From positions 1 to 64,000 of the forward strand of contig DAOSXA010000004.1 of assembly GCA_035380245.1 (NCBI GenBank): a stretch of 64,000 nt of DNA. Reading direction: 5' to 3'. The notes beneath the pieces are model-generated. The model saw only the letters and a program-made list of their open reading frames with translations. It did not search any database and was not told where the DNA came from. Positions 7,605 to 16,817 of this stretch are shown piece by piece. This DNA comes from Candidatus Zixiibacteriota bacterium. Its GTDB lineage: Bacteria > Zixibacteria > MSB-5A5 > GN15 > FEB-12. A program made the position numbers and the translations under genes. Each line of letters begins with the position of its first letter. The first letter of the stretch is position 1.

Positions 7605-8987
7605 CTAGACGTTTTCGAGTGATGAACTTCGTGTCAGTTTGTATTTCTTCACCTTGCGCCAGAGGGTGGTACGACCGATACCCAGCTCTTGTGCGGTTTG
7701 GGTGAAATTCCAGTCATTTTCGTCGAGAGCCTGTTCGATCACCGAACGTTGATTGGTATCGAGTAGTCCGCGTTTGCCTCGATCCACCACTCTCGTATTC
7801 ATGACATCATAATGTTCCTCGATCGAAGGTCCCTCCACCCCGAGGAAAGTGATATCGCGCACATCGAGGGTATCGTCTTTGCAAAGCGTGGCCGCTCGGC
7901 GCAGGCAGTTTTCCAATTCGCGAACATTGCCGGGCCAGGAATAAGCCAGCAGGCGGTCAACCGCTTCACGAGTGATGAACAGCGTGGGTCGGTCAAGGTC
8001 TCGACAAATACGACGCAGAAAATAATCGGTCAGGATTTCGATATCCTCGCTTCGTTCGGCCAGCGTGGCCATTTTGATCGGGATCACACTCAACCGATCG
8101 AGTAATCGTTGTTCGAACTCGCCGTCCCGAACCATTGAGGTCAACACCTGGTCGGTCGATGAAATCACCCGCACATCAAGTTTGCGTCCCGCTTCGGCAT
8201 GTCCCTCCGGCAGACGGAAATCCTGAAGGAAATCAGCCAGCACGGTTTGCATATCGAGCGGTACCTGGCTGACTTCTTCGAGCAACAACGTACCGCCGTC
8301 GGCCTGTTCGACAAGGCTCTTGCGACCGGACATCGGCAGGTCATCGTCCTCGATCCCGAACAAGTCCCGTTTCAACAAACGAACCGGGACCGCACTCAGA
8401 TCGATCGATACGAACGGTCCGTTGCGTCGCTCGGAATGATGGTGAATGGCATGCGCCAGCAATTTCTTACCGGTGCCGGGCCCTCCCTGAATAAGCAGGG
8501 CAATATCGGTTGGGGCCAGGCGTGCGGCGGTTTCTTTGAGTTGTTCGATATGTTTGGAGATACCGACGATATTATCGAACCCATAAGATTGCGCCACCGT
8601 CTCGCGCAATTGTATCACTTCGCGATTGAGACGGATATTTTCCAGGGCCTGATCGACAATCAGCTCAAGATCGTGTGCTTCATGATTAAATCCAATCGGC
8701 CGCAATTGCCAACGATGAGTTACGTCAGGAATGTCGTCGCTCAACAGCAACGTCTCGGAAAACAGGTCCGACACGATTCGGCCGGAAGTCTGAAGAGCTT
8801 TGATATTATCAAGCTCCTGCGAGTCGGTAAGAACTATATCGACCGGCAGTTTCTGCTTCTCTTCGAGGCTTTCGATCGTAACAATCGTACGTCCTGGTCC
8901 CCGAAGTGTTTGTACAAGTTGTTGATTCGAGTAATTTTGCCGACAGGCAATTAGTATTGTCTGAGTTGTCTTTCTATCGTCCAACAT
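7605..8987 (-). CDS. Atypical NtrC-family AAA+ regulator lacking the GAFTGA loop
   Basis: 460 residues. Residues 1-115 form a receiver-like domain (ILIACRQNYSNQQLVQTL ... VDIVLTDSQELDN) in which Asp in LTDS may stand for the phospho-acceptor, but the conserved acidic pair after strand 1 is absent. Residues 140-360 are an AAA+ domain of sigma-54 activator type: FDNIVGISKHIEQL, Walker A GGPGTGKK (near 167), Walker B GGTLLLEEVS (near 230, Glu replacing Asp) and WPGNVRELENCLRRA. Where GAFTGA should be (near 217) the sequence reads DDLPMSGRKSL. A Fis-type helix-turn-helix closes the protein (FTQTAQELGIGRTTLWRKVKKY). It probably regulates without touching sigma-54. Two bp separate it from the kinase-like gene. 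Confidence 0.9.
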   Translation of the reverse strand: MLDDRKTTQTILIACRQNYSNQQLVQTLRGPGRTIVTIESLEEKQKLPVDIVLTDSQELDNIKALQTSGRIVSDLFSETLLLSDDIPDVTHRWQLRPIGFNHEAHDLELIVDQALENIRLNREVIQLRETVAQSYGFDNIVGISKHIEQLKETAARLAPTDIALLIQGGPGTGKKLLAHAIHHHSERRNGPFVSIDLSAVPVRLLKRDLFGIEDDDLPMSGRKSLVEQADGGTLLLEEVSQVPLDMQTVLADFLQDFRLPEGHAEAGRKLDVRVISSTDQVLTSMVRDGEFEQRLLDRLSVIPIKMATLAERSEDIEILTDYFLRRICRDLDRPTLFITREAVDRLLAYSWPGNVRELENCLRRAATLCKDDTLDVRDITFLGVEGPSIEEHYDVMNTRVVDRGKRGLLDTNQRSVIEQALDENDWNFTQTAQELGIGRTTLWRKVKKYKLTRSSSLENV

Positions 8988-8989
8988 AT

Positions 8990-10372
8990 CTATGCCGTCT
9001 GCTTGAAATTGAGTTTCGTCTTAACGTTTATGCGAGGTTGCTCCGACTCCACCATGTCAATCCCCAGTTTGTCGGCCATACGACGCGCCAGGTCATGAAG
9101 GCATTCCTGTCGATCCTGATCACCTTTTCCCGGATTCTCGGTAACGAGCGAGATCGAAACCGGTTTCGTGGAGCCATCGCCGGTCACCTTTACGACCGTC
9201 ACACCGGCGGTCCCGTGGCAGGCGAGATGTCCTCCCAGCGCAGATTTGATCAACACAACCAGAGCTTCACCGGGAGCTTCAACCGACAGATTGGGCTGAT
9301 GCATCTCCACCGCGACTCGACCGCTGGGGCGCAACCAGGGATCAATCTGTTCGCAGGCGGCCTCGATAGCATTCGCGACACTTACCCGGCTAACCGGGAG
9401 ACGGTCACAATCGAACAGGATCGATAAATCATTCAGCCTGTCGATCAACACTCCGGCATGATTCTCGATCTGCTGCAGTTCTTCCTGGGATTCTTCAGAA
9501 TAGACCATCTCTTCAAGCCTGCCGACACCGTCGGAAATATCCTGAAGACGATTACGACAATCAGCCAGGAGCGGCGACTGCGACAATCCCGAACCGGTCG
9601 GGGCCGACTCCTTCTTCACCGTTAAGGTCAGAATCGTTACCGGCACCGGCGCCTGGTCGATATTCCGGAGCGTCAACTTGCGACCGGGAATCAACTCGGC
9701 CAGCAGATTTTCGAGCTGGTCAAAAGTTCGCCCGATCAGGCGATTTTCAGCCTTCGGGAGAATCTGGGCGGCAGCCGGACTGAGGTCGATCACTCTGCCG
9801 GAGCGACCGGCCAGAAGCAACTCAGCCTTGTTATCGACCCAGGTCAGGTCGGCCGCACGGTTGAGTGTCAGCGCCGTTGCGAATCCTTCCCGGAAGCGGC
9901 GGATCACATCGCCGAACTGCTGATCCAACAGGTCTGTCTGTGCCGATCTTTCGGGACCGAACAAACCCAGCACCAGCGGACCTCGCTCATTTTCACCGAT
10001 CACGGCCGTGCGTATCTCATAGCTTTGTCCGGCCAAGGAACCGTGCTGAGGACGATAGCGATGTGAGAATTGAGCCATGCCGCCCTGAGTTACGGCAGCA
10101 TCGATCAGCTCCAACGGAAAGAGAGGCAAATCCTGCGGATGCAGATAATTGTCCCCCTGTACCAGGAAAGTCAGATGATCGCGCGGGGCAATAGAATCGA
10201 GCCAGGCCATTTCCGGCTCAGTCAGTCGACCGCGACGAGTCAGACCGAGCATGAGCAGTGTTACCTGCTCCGTATCGCTCACGACGAGCGATTCGGCGGC
10301 ACCACGCAGATCGGCCGTTGACCAGGCCGTGTCCGCAAACGCCGCTTCATTTTGAAACTCAAACGTATCCAT
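8990..10372 (-). CDS. Kinase-like sensor protein with degenerate histidine kinase core
   Basis: About 460 residues and no membrane segment. Residues 150-290 look like GAF/PAS-type sensory sequence (DLTWVDNKAELLLAGRSGRVIDLSPAAAQILPK). Residues 290-350 resemble a dimerisation helix pair with a possible His in IENHAGVLIDRLNDLS, and the end resembles a worn HATPase domain (APGEALVVLIKSALGG ... RRMADKLGIDMVES) without clear N, G1 or G2 boxes. It is probably the partner of the next gene (2-bp gap). ATG 10372 follows CAGGGAAAC; ATG 10390 is equally possible. Longer in-frame starts up to 10609 run into the proS promoter region. The kinase-like reading is inference. Confidence 0.65.
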   Translation of the reverse strand: MDTFEFQNEAAFADTAWSTADLRGAAESLVVSDTEQVTLLMLGLTRRGRLTEPEMAWLDSIAPRDHLTFLVQGDNYLHPQDLPLFPLELIDAAVTQGGMAQFSHRYRPQHGSLAGQSYEIRTAVIGENERGPLVLGLFGPERSAQTDLLDQQFGDVIRRFREGFATALTLNRAADLTWVDNKAELLLAGRSGRVIDLSPAAAQILPKAENRLIGRTFDQLENLLAELIPGRKLTLRNIDQAPVPVTILTLTVKKESAPTGSGLSQSPLLADCRNRLQDISDGVGRLEEMVYSEESQEELQQIENHAGVLIDRLNDLSILFDCDRLPVSRVSVANAIEAACEQIDPWLRPSGRVAVEMHQPNLSVEAPGEALVVLIKSALGGHLACHGTAGVTVVKVTGDGSTKPVSISLVTENPGKGDQDRQECLHDLARRMADKLGIDMVESEQPRINVKTKLNFKQTA

Positions 10373-10711
10373 GTTTCCCTGTCGTTTCATTTTGCAACAT
10401 CTACTTATTTCATCGGCCCGCCGATTAGGGACTTTAGCGTTTGTAAGGGGAGATTTTGGAGAATTCTGCGCAGGCTGATATCCAGCGGTGAAACAAGCCC
10501 CCCGGCTAAGCGTCTGAAAATCCCCGCCCTCACGTAGCAGGCGGCTTCGTGTCGCCCGTACTCCGTTCGCCCGGATCGGTTTTTTTCGTTGTCTGAACCG
10601 GCTTTGCATCTTATAGTCGAGTCTAATCGAACCGGGCGGGAACTGGCCGAAAAAGCCCTGGGGCTGTCGGAGACTTCCGCCGCCAAACTCAAACCGACGT
10701 TGGACCGAATC
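10373..10711. other. Divergent intergenic region between kinase-like gene and proS
   Basis: About 340 bp separating divergent genes, so both promoters should lie here. It contains a T-run at 10579-10587 and a few G/C-rich stretches, but I could not fix a clean -35/-10 pair on either strand. Open frames on both strands extend into it, without ribosome sites. Confidence 0.4.
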
Positions 10712-12235
10712 GTGAGCGCAAAGAAACAGCAGACAGCAATTTCACCGACTCGTGAAGATGATTATCCCGAGTGGTATCAGCAGGTGATCAAAGCAGCCGA
10801 TATGGCCGAGATGTCGCACGTCCGCGGCTGTATGGTGATAAAGCCCTGGGGCTATGGAATCTGGGAGCTGATAAAAAACGGCCTCGACCAGCGAATCAAA
10901 GAGACCGGACACGAAAATGCTTATTTCCCGCTTTTCATTCCCCTGAGTTTCCTTGAAAAAGAAGCGGGGCATGTCGAGGGTTTCGCCAAGGAATGCGCCG
11001 TGGTAACGCATCACCGGCTGGTGGAAAAAGACGGACGACTGGTCCCGACCGGCGAACTGGAAGAACCGCTGATCGTGCGTCCGACTTCGGAGACGATCAT
11101 CGGACGGTCGTTCGCCAAATGGATTCAGTCTTACCGCGACCTGCCGCTGCTGATTAACCAGTGGGCCAATGTCGTTCGCTGGGAAATGCGCCCTCGGATT
11201 TTCCTTCGCACGACCGAATTTCTCTGGCAGGAAGGCCACACCGCTCATGCGACTCACGACGAAGCGGTTAAAGAAACCTATAAGATGCTCGAAGTGTATC
11301 GTTCATTCGCCGAGGATGAACTGGCTCTTCCGGTAATTGCGGGTGAAAAAACTCCCGCCGAGCGTTTCCCCGGGGCGGTCAACACTTATTGCATCGAGGC
11401 CATGATGCAGGACCGCAAGGCGCTCCAGGCAGGCACTTCACATTATCTCGGACAGAATTTTTCCAAGGCGTTCGAGATCCAATTCTCCAACACCGAAGGC
11501 GACCTGGAAAATGCCTACACCACGAGCTGGGGAGTATCGAGTCGGATGATCGGAGCCGTGATCATGGTCCACGCCGACGACAACGGCCTGCGCCTGCCGC
11601 CGCGTATCGCCCCGAAGCAGGTGGTAATCATACCGATGCTTAACAAACCGGGCGAAGAAGATGTGATCATGACTTATTGTCGCCAGGTGGAGTCATCGCT
11701 CAAAGACCTGTACTGGAACGGTTTCCCGGTTCGGATATATCTCGATGACCGCGACATGCGCCCGATCGACAAAAAATGGCAATGGGTCAAACGCGGCGCT
11801 CCGATCCGCCTGGAGATCGGCCCTCGCGATATCGAGAATGACGCTGTTTTCATGGCTCGCCGAGATCAGTCGATCAAAGTAGCCGAAACGGTCAAGCGGG
11901 CGGAACTCGATTCCGTCGTGATCGACGCCCTTGGAGCCATCCAGCAGACTTTGTACGATCAAGCCAAGGTGCTGCTGGAACAGCAAACTTACCGGGATAT
12001 CAACGATTGGGAAACTTTCGTGAAGTTCTTTACGCCCAAAGACGAGGAGAAACCGGAAATTCACGGCGGTTTCGTTCTGGCCAAATACTGTAACAATCCG
12101 GAATGCGAGGCCAAAGCGGCTGATATGAAAGTGACCATTCGCTGTTTGCCGTTCGAGCAATCGGGCACCGAAGGGAAATGTGTCGTTTGCGGCGCTCCGG
12201 CCACGACCGATGCCCTGTTCGCAAAATCGTACTAG
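10712..12235 (+). CDS. proS: Prolyl-tRNA synthetase, archaeal/eukaryote-like type (ProRS type 3)
   Basis: Charges tRNA-Pro. The 507-residue protein has class II motifs: motif 1 around GCMVIKPWGYGIWELIKNGLD, motif 2 WEMRPRIFLRTTEFLWQEGHTAH and motif 3 region TSWGVSSRMIGAVIMVHADDNGLRLPP. The anticodon-binding domain follows (QVVIIPMLNKPGEEDVI) and then the type-specific C-terminal domain with four Cys (CNNPEC ... CVVCG) that probably bind zinc. It lacks the editing insertion of the long bacterial form. I prefer GTG 10712, giving MSAKKQQTAISPTREDDYPEW, the usual N-terminus; an in-frame TTG at 10589 would add 41 unsupported residues. Confidence 0.94.
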   Translation: MSAKKQQTAISPTREDDYPEWYQQVIKAADMAEMSHVRGCMVIKPWGYGIWELIKNGLDQRIKETGHENAYFPLFIPLSFLEKEAGHVEGFAKECAVVTHHRLVEKDGRLVPTGELEEPLIVRPTSETIIGRSFAKWIQSYRDLPLLINQWANVVRWEMRPRIFLRTTEFLWQEGHTAHATHDEAVKETYKMLEVYRSFAEDELALPVIAGEKTPAERFPGAVNTYCIEAMMQDRKALQAGTSHYLGQNFSKAFEIQFSNTEGDLENAYTTSWGVSSRMIGAVIMVHADDNGLRLPPRIAPKQVVIIPMLNKPGEEDVIMTYCRQVESSLKDLYWNGFPVRIYLDDRDMRPIDKKWQWVKRGAPIRLEIGPRDIENDAVFMARRDQSIKVAETVKRAELDSVVIDALGAIQQTLYDQAKVLLEQQTYRDINDWETFVKFFTPKDEEKPEIHGGFVLAKYCNNPECEAKAADMKVTIRCLPFEQSGTEGKCVVCGAPATTDALFAKSY

Positions 12236-12288
12236 TTTTTCAGGATCTGCTGACAGGCAGACCTGATAAACCGGAATTCGGAGCATAG

Positions 12289-12320
12289 GTGGTCGGGGTA
12301 TTATCCCCGACCACTTCTCT
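12289..12320 (+). terminator. Intrinsic terminator after proS
   Basis: Perfect 10-bp stem GTGGTCGGGG / CCCCGACCAC (12289-12298, 12305-12314) with a 6-nt loop, followed by TTCTCTTAT. The U-tract is modest. Confidence 0.65.
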
Positions 12321-12349
12321 TATCCCCCAACCGAAAACGCCATTAATCC

Positions 12350-12377
12350 TTGACCTCACGGTCAATTTTCGTATTTT
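12350..12377 (+). promoter_or_regulatory. Candidate promoter for the dockerin protein gene
   Basis: TTGACC at 12350-12355 and TATTTT at 12372-12377, 16 bp apart. The leader to the ATG at 12492 would be about 110 nt. Confidence 0.4.
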
Positions 12378-12491
12378 ATAAATGCGCGAAGGGTTTCATT
12401 TAGAATTCCAAATATCTTGCCAATTGGAGTGTGCTTCTTGAAAAAATGGCTCCAAAACCGGCAACATACCTCGTCAGGAGGGAGTGCTACC

Positions 12492-15155
12492 ATGCAATAC
12501 GTTAAGTATTTTCTGGTTGTTCTGGTCATGTTCGCTACGGCGCCGGCCTTGCTCGCCGTTGAGGTCTCCGACTTCATGGTAAATGAGGAAAACTATCCCG
12601 GTCTGTTTGATCAGGATATGGTCAACGCCGCGTACGACAACGCCGGCAACTATGTGGTTGTCTGGCGAGATTTTCGCGGCGACGATCCGGCTGTTTATTT
12701 TCAGATATTCGATCCGGACGGTCAGATCAGAGGCGGCAACATTCGGGTAGACGCAATGTGTTCAAACACGCGTAACCTGCCCCTTGGAGTGGCAATGAAT
12801 GATGTCGGTCAAATTGCTATTGCCTGGTGGACTTCGTCGGGCGATGTACTGCTGGCACGTTACGACAACACCGGCACAGCTACCGACGATATAATACAAG
12901 TGTCGGGAATTGGTCAAACGATCAACTTCGGTTTCAATACTGCGGTGGCAATGAACAACGCCGGCCATGGTATTGTTTTCTTTTCTGCCGTCCCGGAAGG
13001 AGGCACCGTCCAGTACCTGATGGGACAGTATTTCGATTTTAACACAGGGACTGTCGGTGATAATTTCCAGATCGGCCAGAATCACAGCATCGACCCCGAC
13101 GAAGCAACAATGGCAGCAATGACCGAAGGGGACGTGATCGGTTGTTGTTGGTTGGGAGCCGTTGACTACTACCCCTCAGTCCTCTACAGCCAGTTGCAAT
13201 ACCCCTTAACCACCGTTGTTCCGGAGACGCTAATTGACCTCGCCTACAATACCGAGGGCGTGGGTCGCTACGAAGTAGAACATCCGGTAATGGATATCAA
13301 CTCCTCGGGACGAGTTTGTGTTGTCTGGACAGGGACGATGTGGGAAGAGATAGGCATGAATGGATACAGTTATGCCTACGACAGCACTCATGCCTGGGTC
13401 GCCGAAACCTCCGGTACAATCATCAATCCCCGTCAACCTGTCGCCAACAACACCGCCGCTCAATCGGCCTCCAACGGCGATCTTCTTACCACCTCGACCG
13501 GCTTCGTTCTCATTCGAGTTCTTAGTGCGACCGGCTTCAATATCTATGAAATGGACACCTATGGCTCGCCGATCGCCTCACCGATCGAGGTCTATCCCTC
13601 GGCTCCCGATGAGATTTTACCTTATATGGCGGCAGCCACAATTGGCGACAACACCTATGCCATTACCTGGCTGTCCGATCCGGGGACATTTTCGAACGAT
13701 ATCTTCACGCTGGGATACGAGATTGGCGTAGGAGAGTTATTTACCGCCCAACGAGTGCATGACGACATCGGTGCGACCCAAAACTTCCCGGTAGTAGCCT
13801 TCGACGGATCCGGAACAGCCCTCGTTGCCTGGATTGACTACCGTGAATCATCGAACGGCGATGTCTACGGCCAGCGTTATGATGTCTCCGGTAATCCGGT
13901 GGGCGTGAATTTTAAGATAAGTCAAAGCGATCCCGGTGAGGGCAATTGCAGCCAGCTTGAAATCGTATCGAATGAAAACGGCCGGCTGGTTGCCGTCTGG
14001 GTGAAACGACAGGGATTGGGCTATCGTTCTGTTGTGGGCCGAGTTCTTGACGGGGAAGACTTTGTCCCTAACGGCAATGAGTTCCTGGTATACGCGGGCG
14101 AAACCAGTTTGAGTTATTATTGGCCGGACGTCGGCGTGGCTCAGGACGGATCGTTTGCGGTGGTATATCGTAATCGCGACGAAGATGAAATCTGTAATGT
14201 ATTCATGCAGCGTTTCAACTCCGCAATAGTTAAAATCGGAAGCGCCGAACAGGTAAACAGTTCAGTCGGTTATGAAATAGGACTGGGCATGGACGGGCTG
14301 TCGTTCCTCCTCTCTCCTCGAATTGCGATGCGTTCCGATGGCTCCTGTGCTGTAACCTGGATCGAGGGACAAGAAAGCAGTTGGCCCTGGGACGCCTATT
14401 ACATAATGGGACGATTCTACGATTCTCAGGGTATTGCCGGCGGCAGTGATTTTACCGTCAGCGATGACATGTTCGGAGTGGTCAGTTCATCCAATGAGGA
14501 AATACCGCCTGATATTGCCGTCGATGATAACGGCAACTACGCTTTTGCCTGGACCGGCGGCTATAATTCAGAATACTATGGTCTCTGGGCTCGGGTGTAC
14601 GATGCTTCGGGAACTGCTTTGAGCGATCAGTTCCGTTATTTCGAATATGATGAAGTCAATTACAATCCCAGCGCTCGTATCTGTCCCGGTGTCGCGGGTG
14701 AATTCGTGGGAGTCTGGTACACGGTCGGTGATGAGGATGAAAATACCTTTGCTCAGCGTTTTTCCGTTAGCGGTAGAATAATGGGTGAGCCTATCGAAGT
14801 ATCGGCAGATCCCACCGGCGCCGTTCAATCTTATCCCACTCTGGCATCGTTCAATGGAAATTTCCTCTTCACCTGGGAAGACCAGCGAGCGGGGAATCTG
14901 AACAACGATATATACGCCAGTTATAAAACATACGGCGCCTTTGTAACCGTATGCGCCGATATCAACGGCGATTCCTCCGGTCCGGATGTGACAGACCTGG
15001 TATACCTCGTCGATTATATGTTCCAGCAGGGACCGGCCCCGATTTACATACCGGTCTGTGATGTCGACGGCAACGGTTCGGGACCGGACATTGCCGACCT
15101 CGTGTACCTGGTTAATTACATGTTCACCGGCGGCCCTGACCTCCAATGTCCTTGA
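12492..15155 (+). CDS. Secreted repeat protein with C-terminal type I dockerin
   Basis: 887 residues. ATG 12492 follows AGGAGG at 12476-12481, and the protein begins with a signal peptide (MQYVKYFLVVLVMFATAPALLA). The body (about 25-815) is a chain of beta-propeller-like strands of the form GxxVVVWRD/ VxAWxDYRxxxxDVYxQRYD recurring through the protein, as in exported FG-GAP/PD40-like proteins. The last 65 residues form a dockerin with two calcium loops: DINGDSSGPDVTDLVYLVDY and DVDGNGSGPDIADLVYLVNY. Dockerins usually dock on cohesins, but none is seen in this window. Ligand and function unknown; the cell surface or medium is the likely location. Flanked by its own promoter and terminator. Confidence 0.88.
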   Translation: MQYVKYFLVVLVMFATAPALLAVEVSDFMVNEENYPGLFDQDMVNAAYDNAGNYVVVWRDFRGDDPAVYFQIFDPDGQIRGGNIRVDAMCSNTRNLPLGVAMNDVGQIAIAWWTSSGDVLLARYDNTGTATDDIIQVSGIGQTINFGFNTAVAMNNAGHGIVFFSAVPEGGTVQYLMGQYFDFNTGTVGDNFQIGQNHSIDPDEATMAAMTEGDVIGCCWLGAVDYYPSVLYSQLQYPLTTVVPETLIDLAYNTEGVGRYEVEHPVMDINSSGRVCVVWTGTMWEEIGMNGYSYAYDSTHAWVAETSGTIINPRQPVANNTAAQSASNGDLLTTSTGFVLIRVLSATGFNIYEMDTYGSPIASPIEVYPSAPDEILPYMAAATIGDNTYAITWLSDPGTFSNDIFTLGYEIGVGELFTAQRVHDDIGATQNFPVVAFDGSGTALVAWIDYRESSNGDVYGQRYDVSGNPVGVNFKISQSDPGEGNCSQLEIVSNENGRLVAVWVKRQGLGYRSVVGRVLDGEDFVPNGNEFLVYAGETSLSYYWPDVGVAQDGSFAVVYRNRDEDEICNVFMQRFNSAIVKIGSAEQVNSSVGYEIGLGMDGLSFLLSPRIAMRSDGSCAVTWIEGQESSWPWDAYYIMGRFYDSQGIAGGSDFTVSDDMFGVVSSSNEEIPPDIAVDDNGNYAFAWTGGYNSEYYGLWARVYDASGTALSDQFRYFEYDEVNYNPSARICPGVAGEFVGVWYTVGDEDENTFAQRFSVSGRIMGEPIEVSADPTGAVQSYPTLASFNGNFLFTWEDQRAGNLNNDIYASYKTYGAFVTVCADINGDSSGPDVTDLVYLVDYMFQQGPAPIYIPVCDVDGNGSGPDIADLVYLVNYMFTGGPDLQCP

Positions 15156-15187
15156 GCGCCGCTGTTCGATAGAACATAAAGACTTAT

Positions 15188-15217
15188 AGCGGGCTCTTCT
15201 GAGCCCGCTTTCCTTTG
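15188..15217 (+). terminator. Intrinsic terminator after the dockerin protein gene
   Basis: Stem AGCGGGCTC / GAGCCCGCT (15188-15196, 15201-15209), loop TTCT, then TTCCTTT. Confidence 0.7.
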
Positions 15218-15304
15218 GCTCTCGGAGAACTTGTCCCGCTTTTGCCCTCTGTCCATTACCTTGACTTGAAACCACCCAGGCGCTATATTCGGCCCGCAAA
15301 ACAA

Positions 15305-15386
15305 GCGAAAGTGGTGGAATTGGTAGACACGCTGGATTTAGGATCCAGTTCCGCAAGGAATGGGGGTTCGAGTCCCCCCTTTCGCA
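15305..15386 (+). tRNA. tRNA-Leu (anticodon TAG)
   Basis: 82 nt. The acceptor stem GCGAAAG (15305-15311) pairs with CTTTCGC (15379-15385), with discriminator A at 15386. The D-loop holds TTGGTAGA, the anticodon stem TGGA/TCCA encloses TTTAGGA with anticodon TAG, a long class II variable arm follows, and the T arm is GGGGG-TTCGAGT-CCCCC. CCA is not encoded (ATAA follows). The class II variable arm together with TAG identifies leucine. Confidence 0.96.
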
Positions 15387-15496
15387 ATAAATATCGACCC
15401 GGGCACAGAACTATTCCTGACCCGGTTGTATTGCTTGATAAGAACAAGACGGTGCGGCCGATTGAGCCGCGACACAAGACATAACTGGAGTATGAA

Positions 15497-16765
15497 GTGA
15501 AATCCGAAGTCAAGGAAACTGAAGGCCTCCTCCGCGAGGTGACCGTTCAGATCCCGGTCGAAGCCGTAAACAGCGAGATGGAGAAGCAGTTTGCCCAACT
15601 TCGCAAGGAAGTCACCCTTAAGGGATTCCGCAAGGGCAAGGCCCCGATGGACCGGATCAAGGGGATGTACGAACAACAGGTCAAGGCCGAAGTAGTCGAG
15701 GAATTGATCCGCAAGACCTATCCCGATGCCGTGCGGGAGCATCAACTTCGGGTTGCCTCACACCCCACCGTAACCGAGGCCGATTTCGATGACTCCGGGG
15801 CATTCATATACACCGCCCAGGTAGAAGTGTTTCCGGAAATCGGCAACATCGTCTACAACGATCTCAAGGTGAAGCTGCCGAAAATCGAGGTCAAAGACGA
15901 GGATGTAGACGAGTTCGTCGATGCCATGCGCAAGGGCGCCGCGGAACTGCGTGTAGTCAATCGCGAAGTACAGGAAAGCGATGTGGTCGTCGCCGACCTG
16001 AAAAAACTCCTCGATCCGCAGTTGATTCTCGACTCGGACCTTTATGAGGACGAAGAGATCGACCTCGAGAACGCCGCCACCGTGAACGAATTCCGCGACA
16101 ACCTCCAGGGCATGAAGTCCGGTGAAAGCAAGGATATCGAGGTGGTCTATCCCGAGGACTACCCGGACGAGAAATTCGCAGGCGCTTCCATCAAATACAA
16201 CGTCACGGTAAAAAATGTCAAAGAGCGGATTCTTCCGGAGATCAACGATGATTTCGCCAAAATGACCGGTCAGGCGGAAACCGTGCTGGAACTTCGGATA
16301 AAAATCCGTGAGGAATTGAAAAACCGTATCGACAAGAACCATGATCGCAACAAGCGCGGCCAGCTAATTGAGCAGATGTGCACCCAGAACGAGATTCCGG
16401 TTCCGGGCGGCCTGGTCGAAAGTTATCTCGATAAGGTGGTTGAGGATTTCAAACGCCGGTACAGTGAAATCGACGAAACCAAACTGCGCGACAACTACCG
16501 ATCGGTCGGAGAACGCACAATTCGCTGGAACATGATCCTGCAAAAGCTTGCCCAGCAAGAAAATATTGAAGTTTTGCCCTCTGATGTCGAAAATCGGATT
16601 AAGATGTTTGCCGACAACTACCAGATGAGCGTCGAAGAAGCCAAGCAGGCTCTGGCGAACGCCGGTACAATCGACGACATCAAGGACTCCATTACGGAGG
16701 AAAAAGTTCTCGATTTCCTGGTCGGAAAAGCAACGGTGGAACACACCGAGCCGAATAAGGGCTGA
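15497..16765 (+). CDS. tig: Trigger factor, ribosome-associated chaperone
   Basis: Binds ribosomal protein L23 at the tunnel exit and shields nascent chains. In 422 residues, the N-terminal ribosome-binding signature is clear (LKGFRKGKAPMDRIKGMYEQQVKAEVVEEL, near 35-65, with GFRxGKxP). The central FKBP-type domain (about 150-245) is shortened and divergent (DVVVADLKKLLDPQL ... YPEDYPDEKFAGASIKYNVTVKNV), so prolyl isomerase activity is doubtful. The helical C-terminal domain is complete. The start is GTG 15497, 6 nt after GGAG. An ATG at 15492 is in another frame and hits a stop after two codons. Followed by clpP and clpX, a classic order. Confidence 0.93.
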   Translation: MKSEVKETEGLLREVTVQIPVEAVNSEMEKQFAQLRKEVTLKGFRKGKAPMDRIKGMYEQQVKAEVVEELIRKTYPDAVREHQLRVASHPTVTEADFDDSGAFIYTAQVEVFPEIGNIVYNDLKVKLPKIEVKDEDVDEFVDAMRKGAAELRVVNREVQESDVVVADLKKLLDPQLILDSDLYEDEEIDLENAATVNEFRDNLQGMKSGESKDIEVVYPEDYPDEKFAGASIKYNVTVKNVKERILPEINDDFAKMTGQAETVLELRIKIREELKNRIDKNHDRNKRGQLIEQMCTQNEIPVPGGLVESYLDKVVEDFKRRYSEIDETKLRDNYRSVGERTIRWNMILQKLAQQENIEVLPSDVENRIKMFADNYQMSVEEAKQALANAGTIDDIKDSITEEKVLDFLVGKATVEHTEPNKG

Positions 16766-16817
16766 GAGAACAACCGAACCGGATAACAAGGATTCGTTAG
16801 ATATCGAGTGAGGTTTT

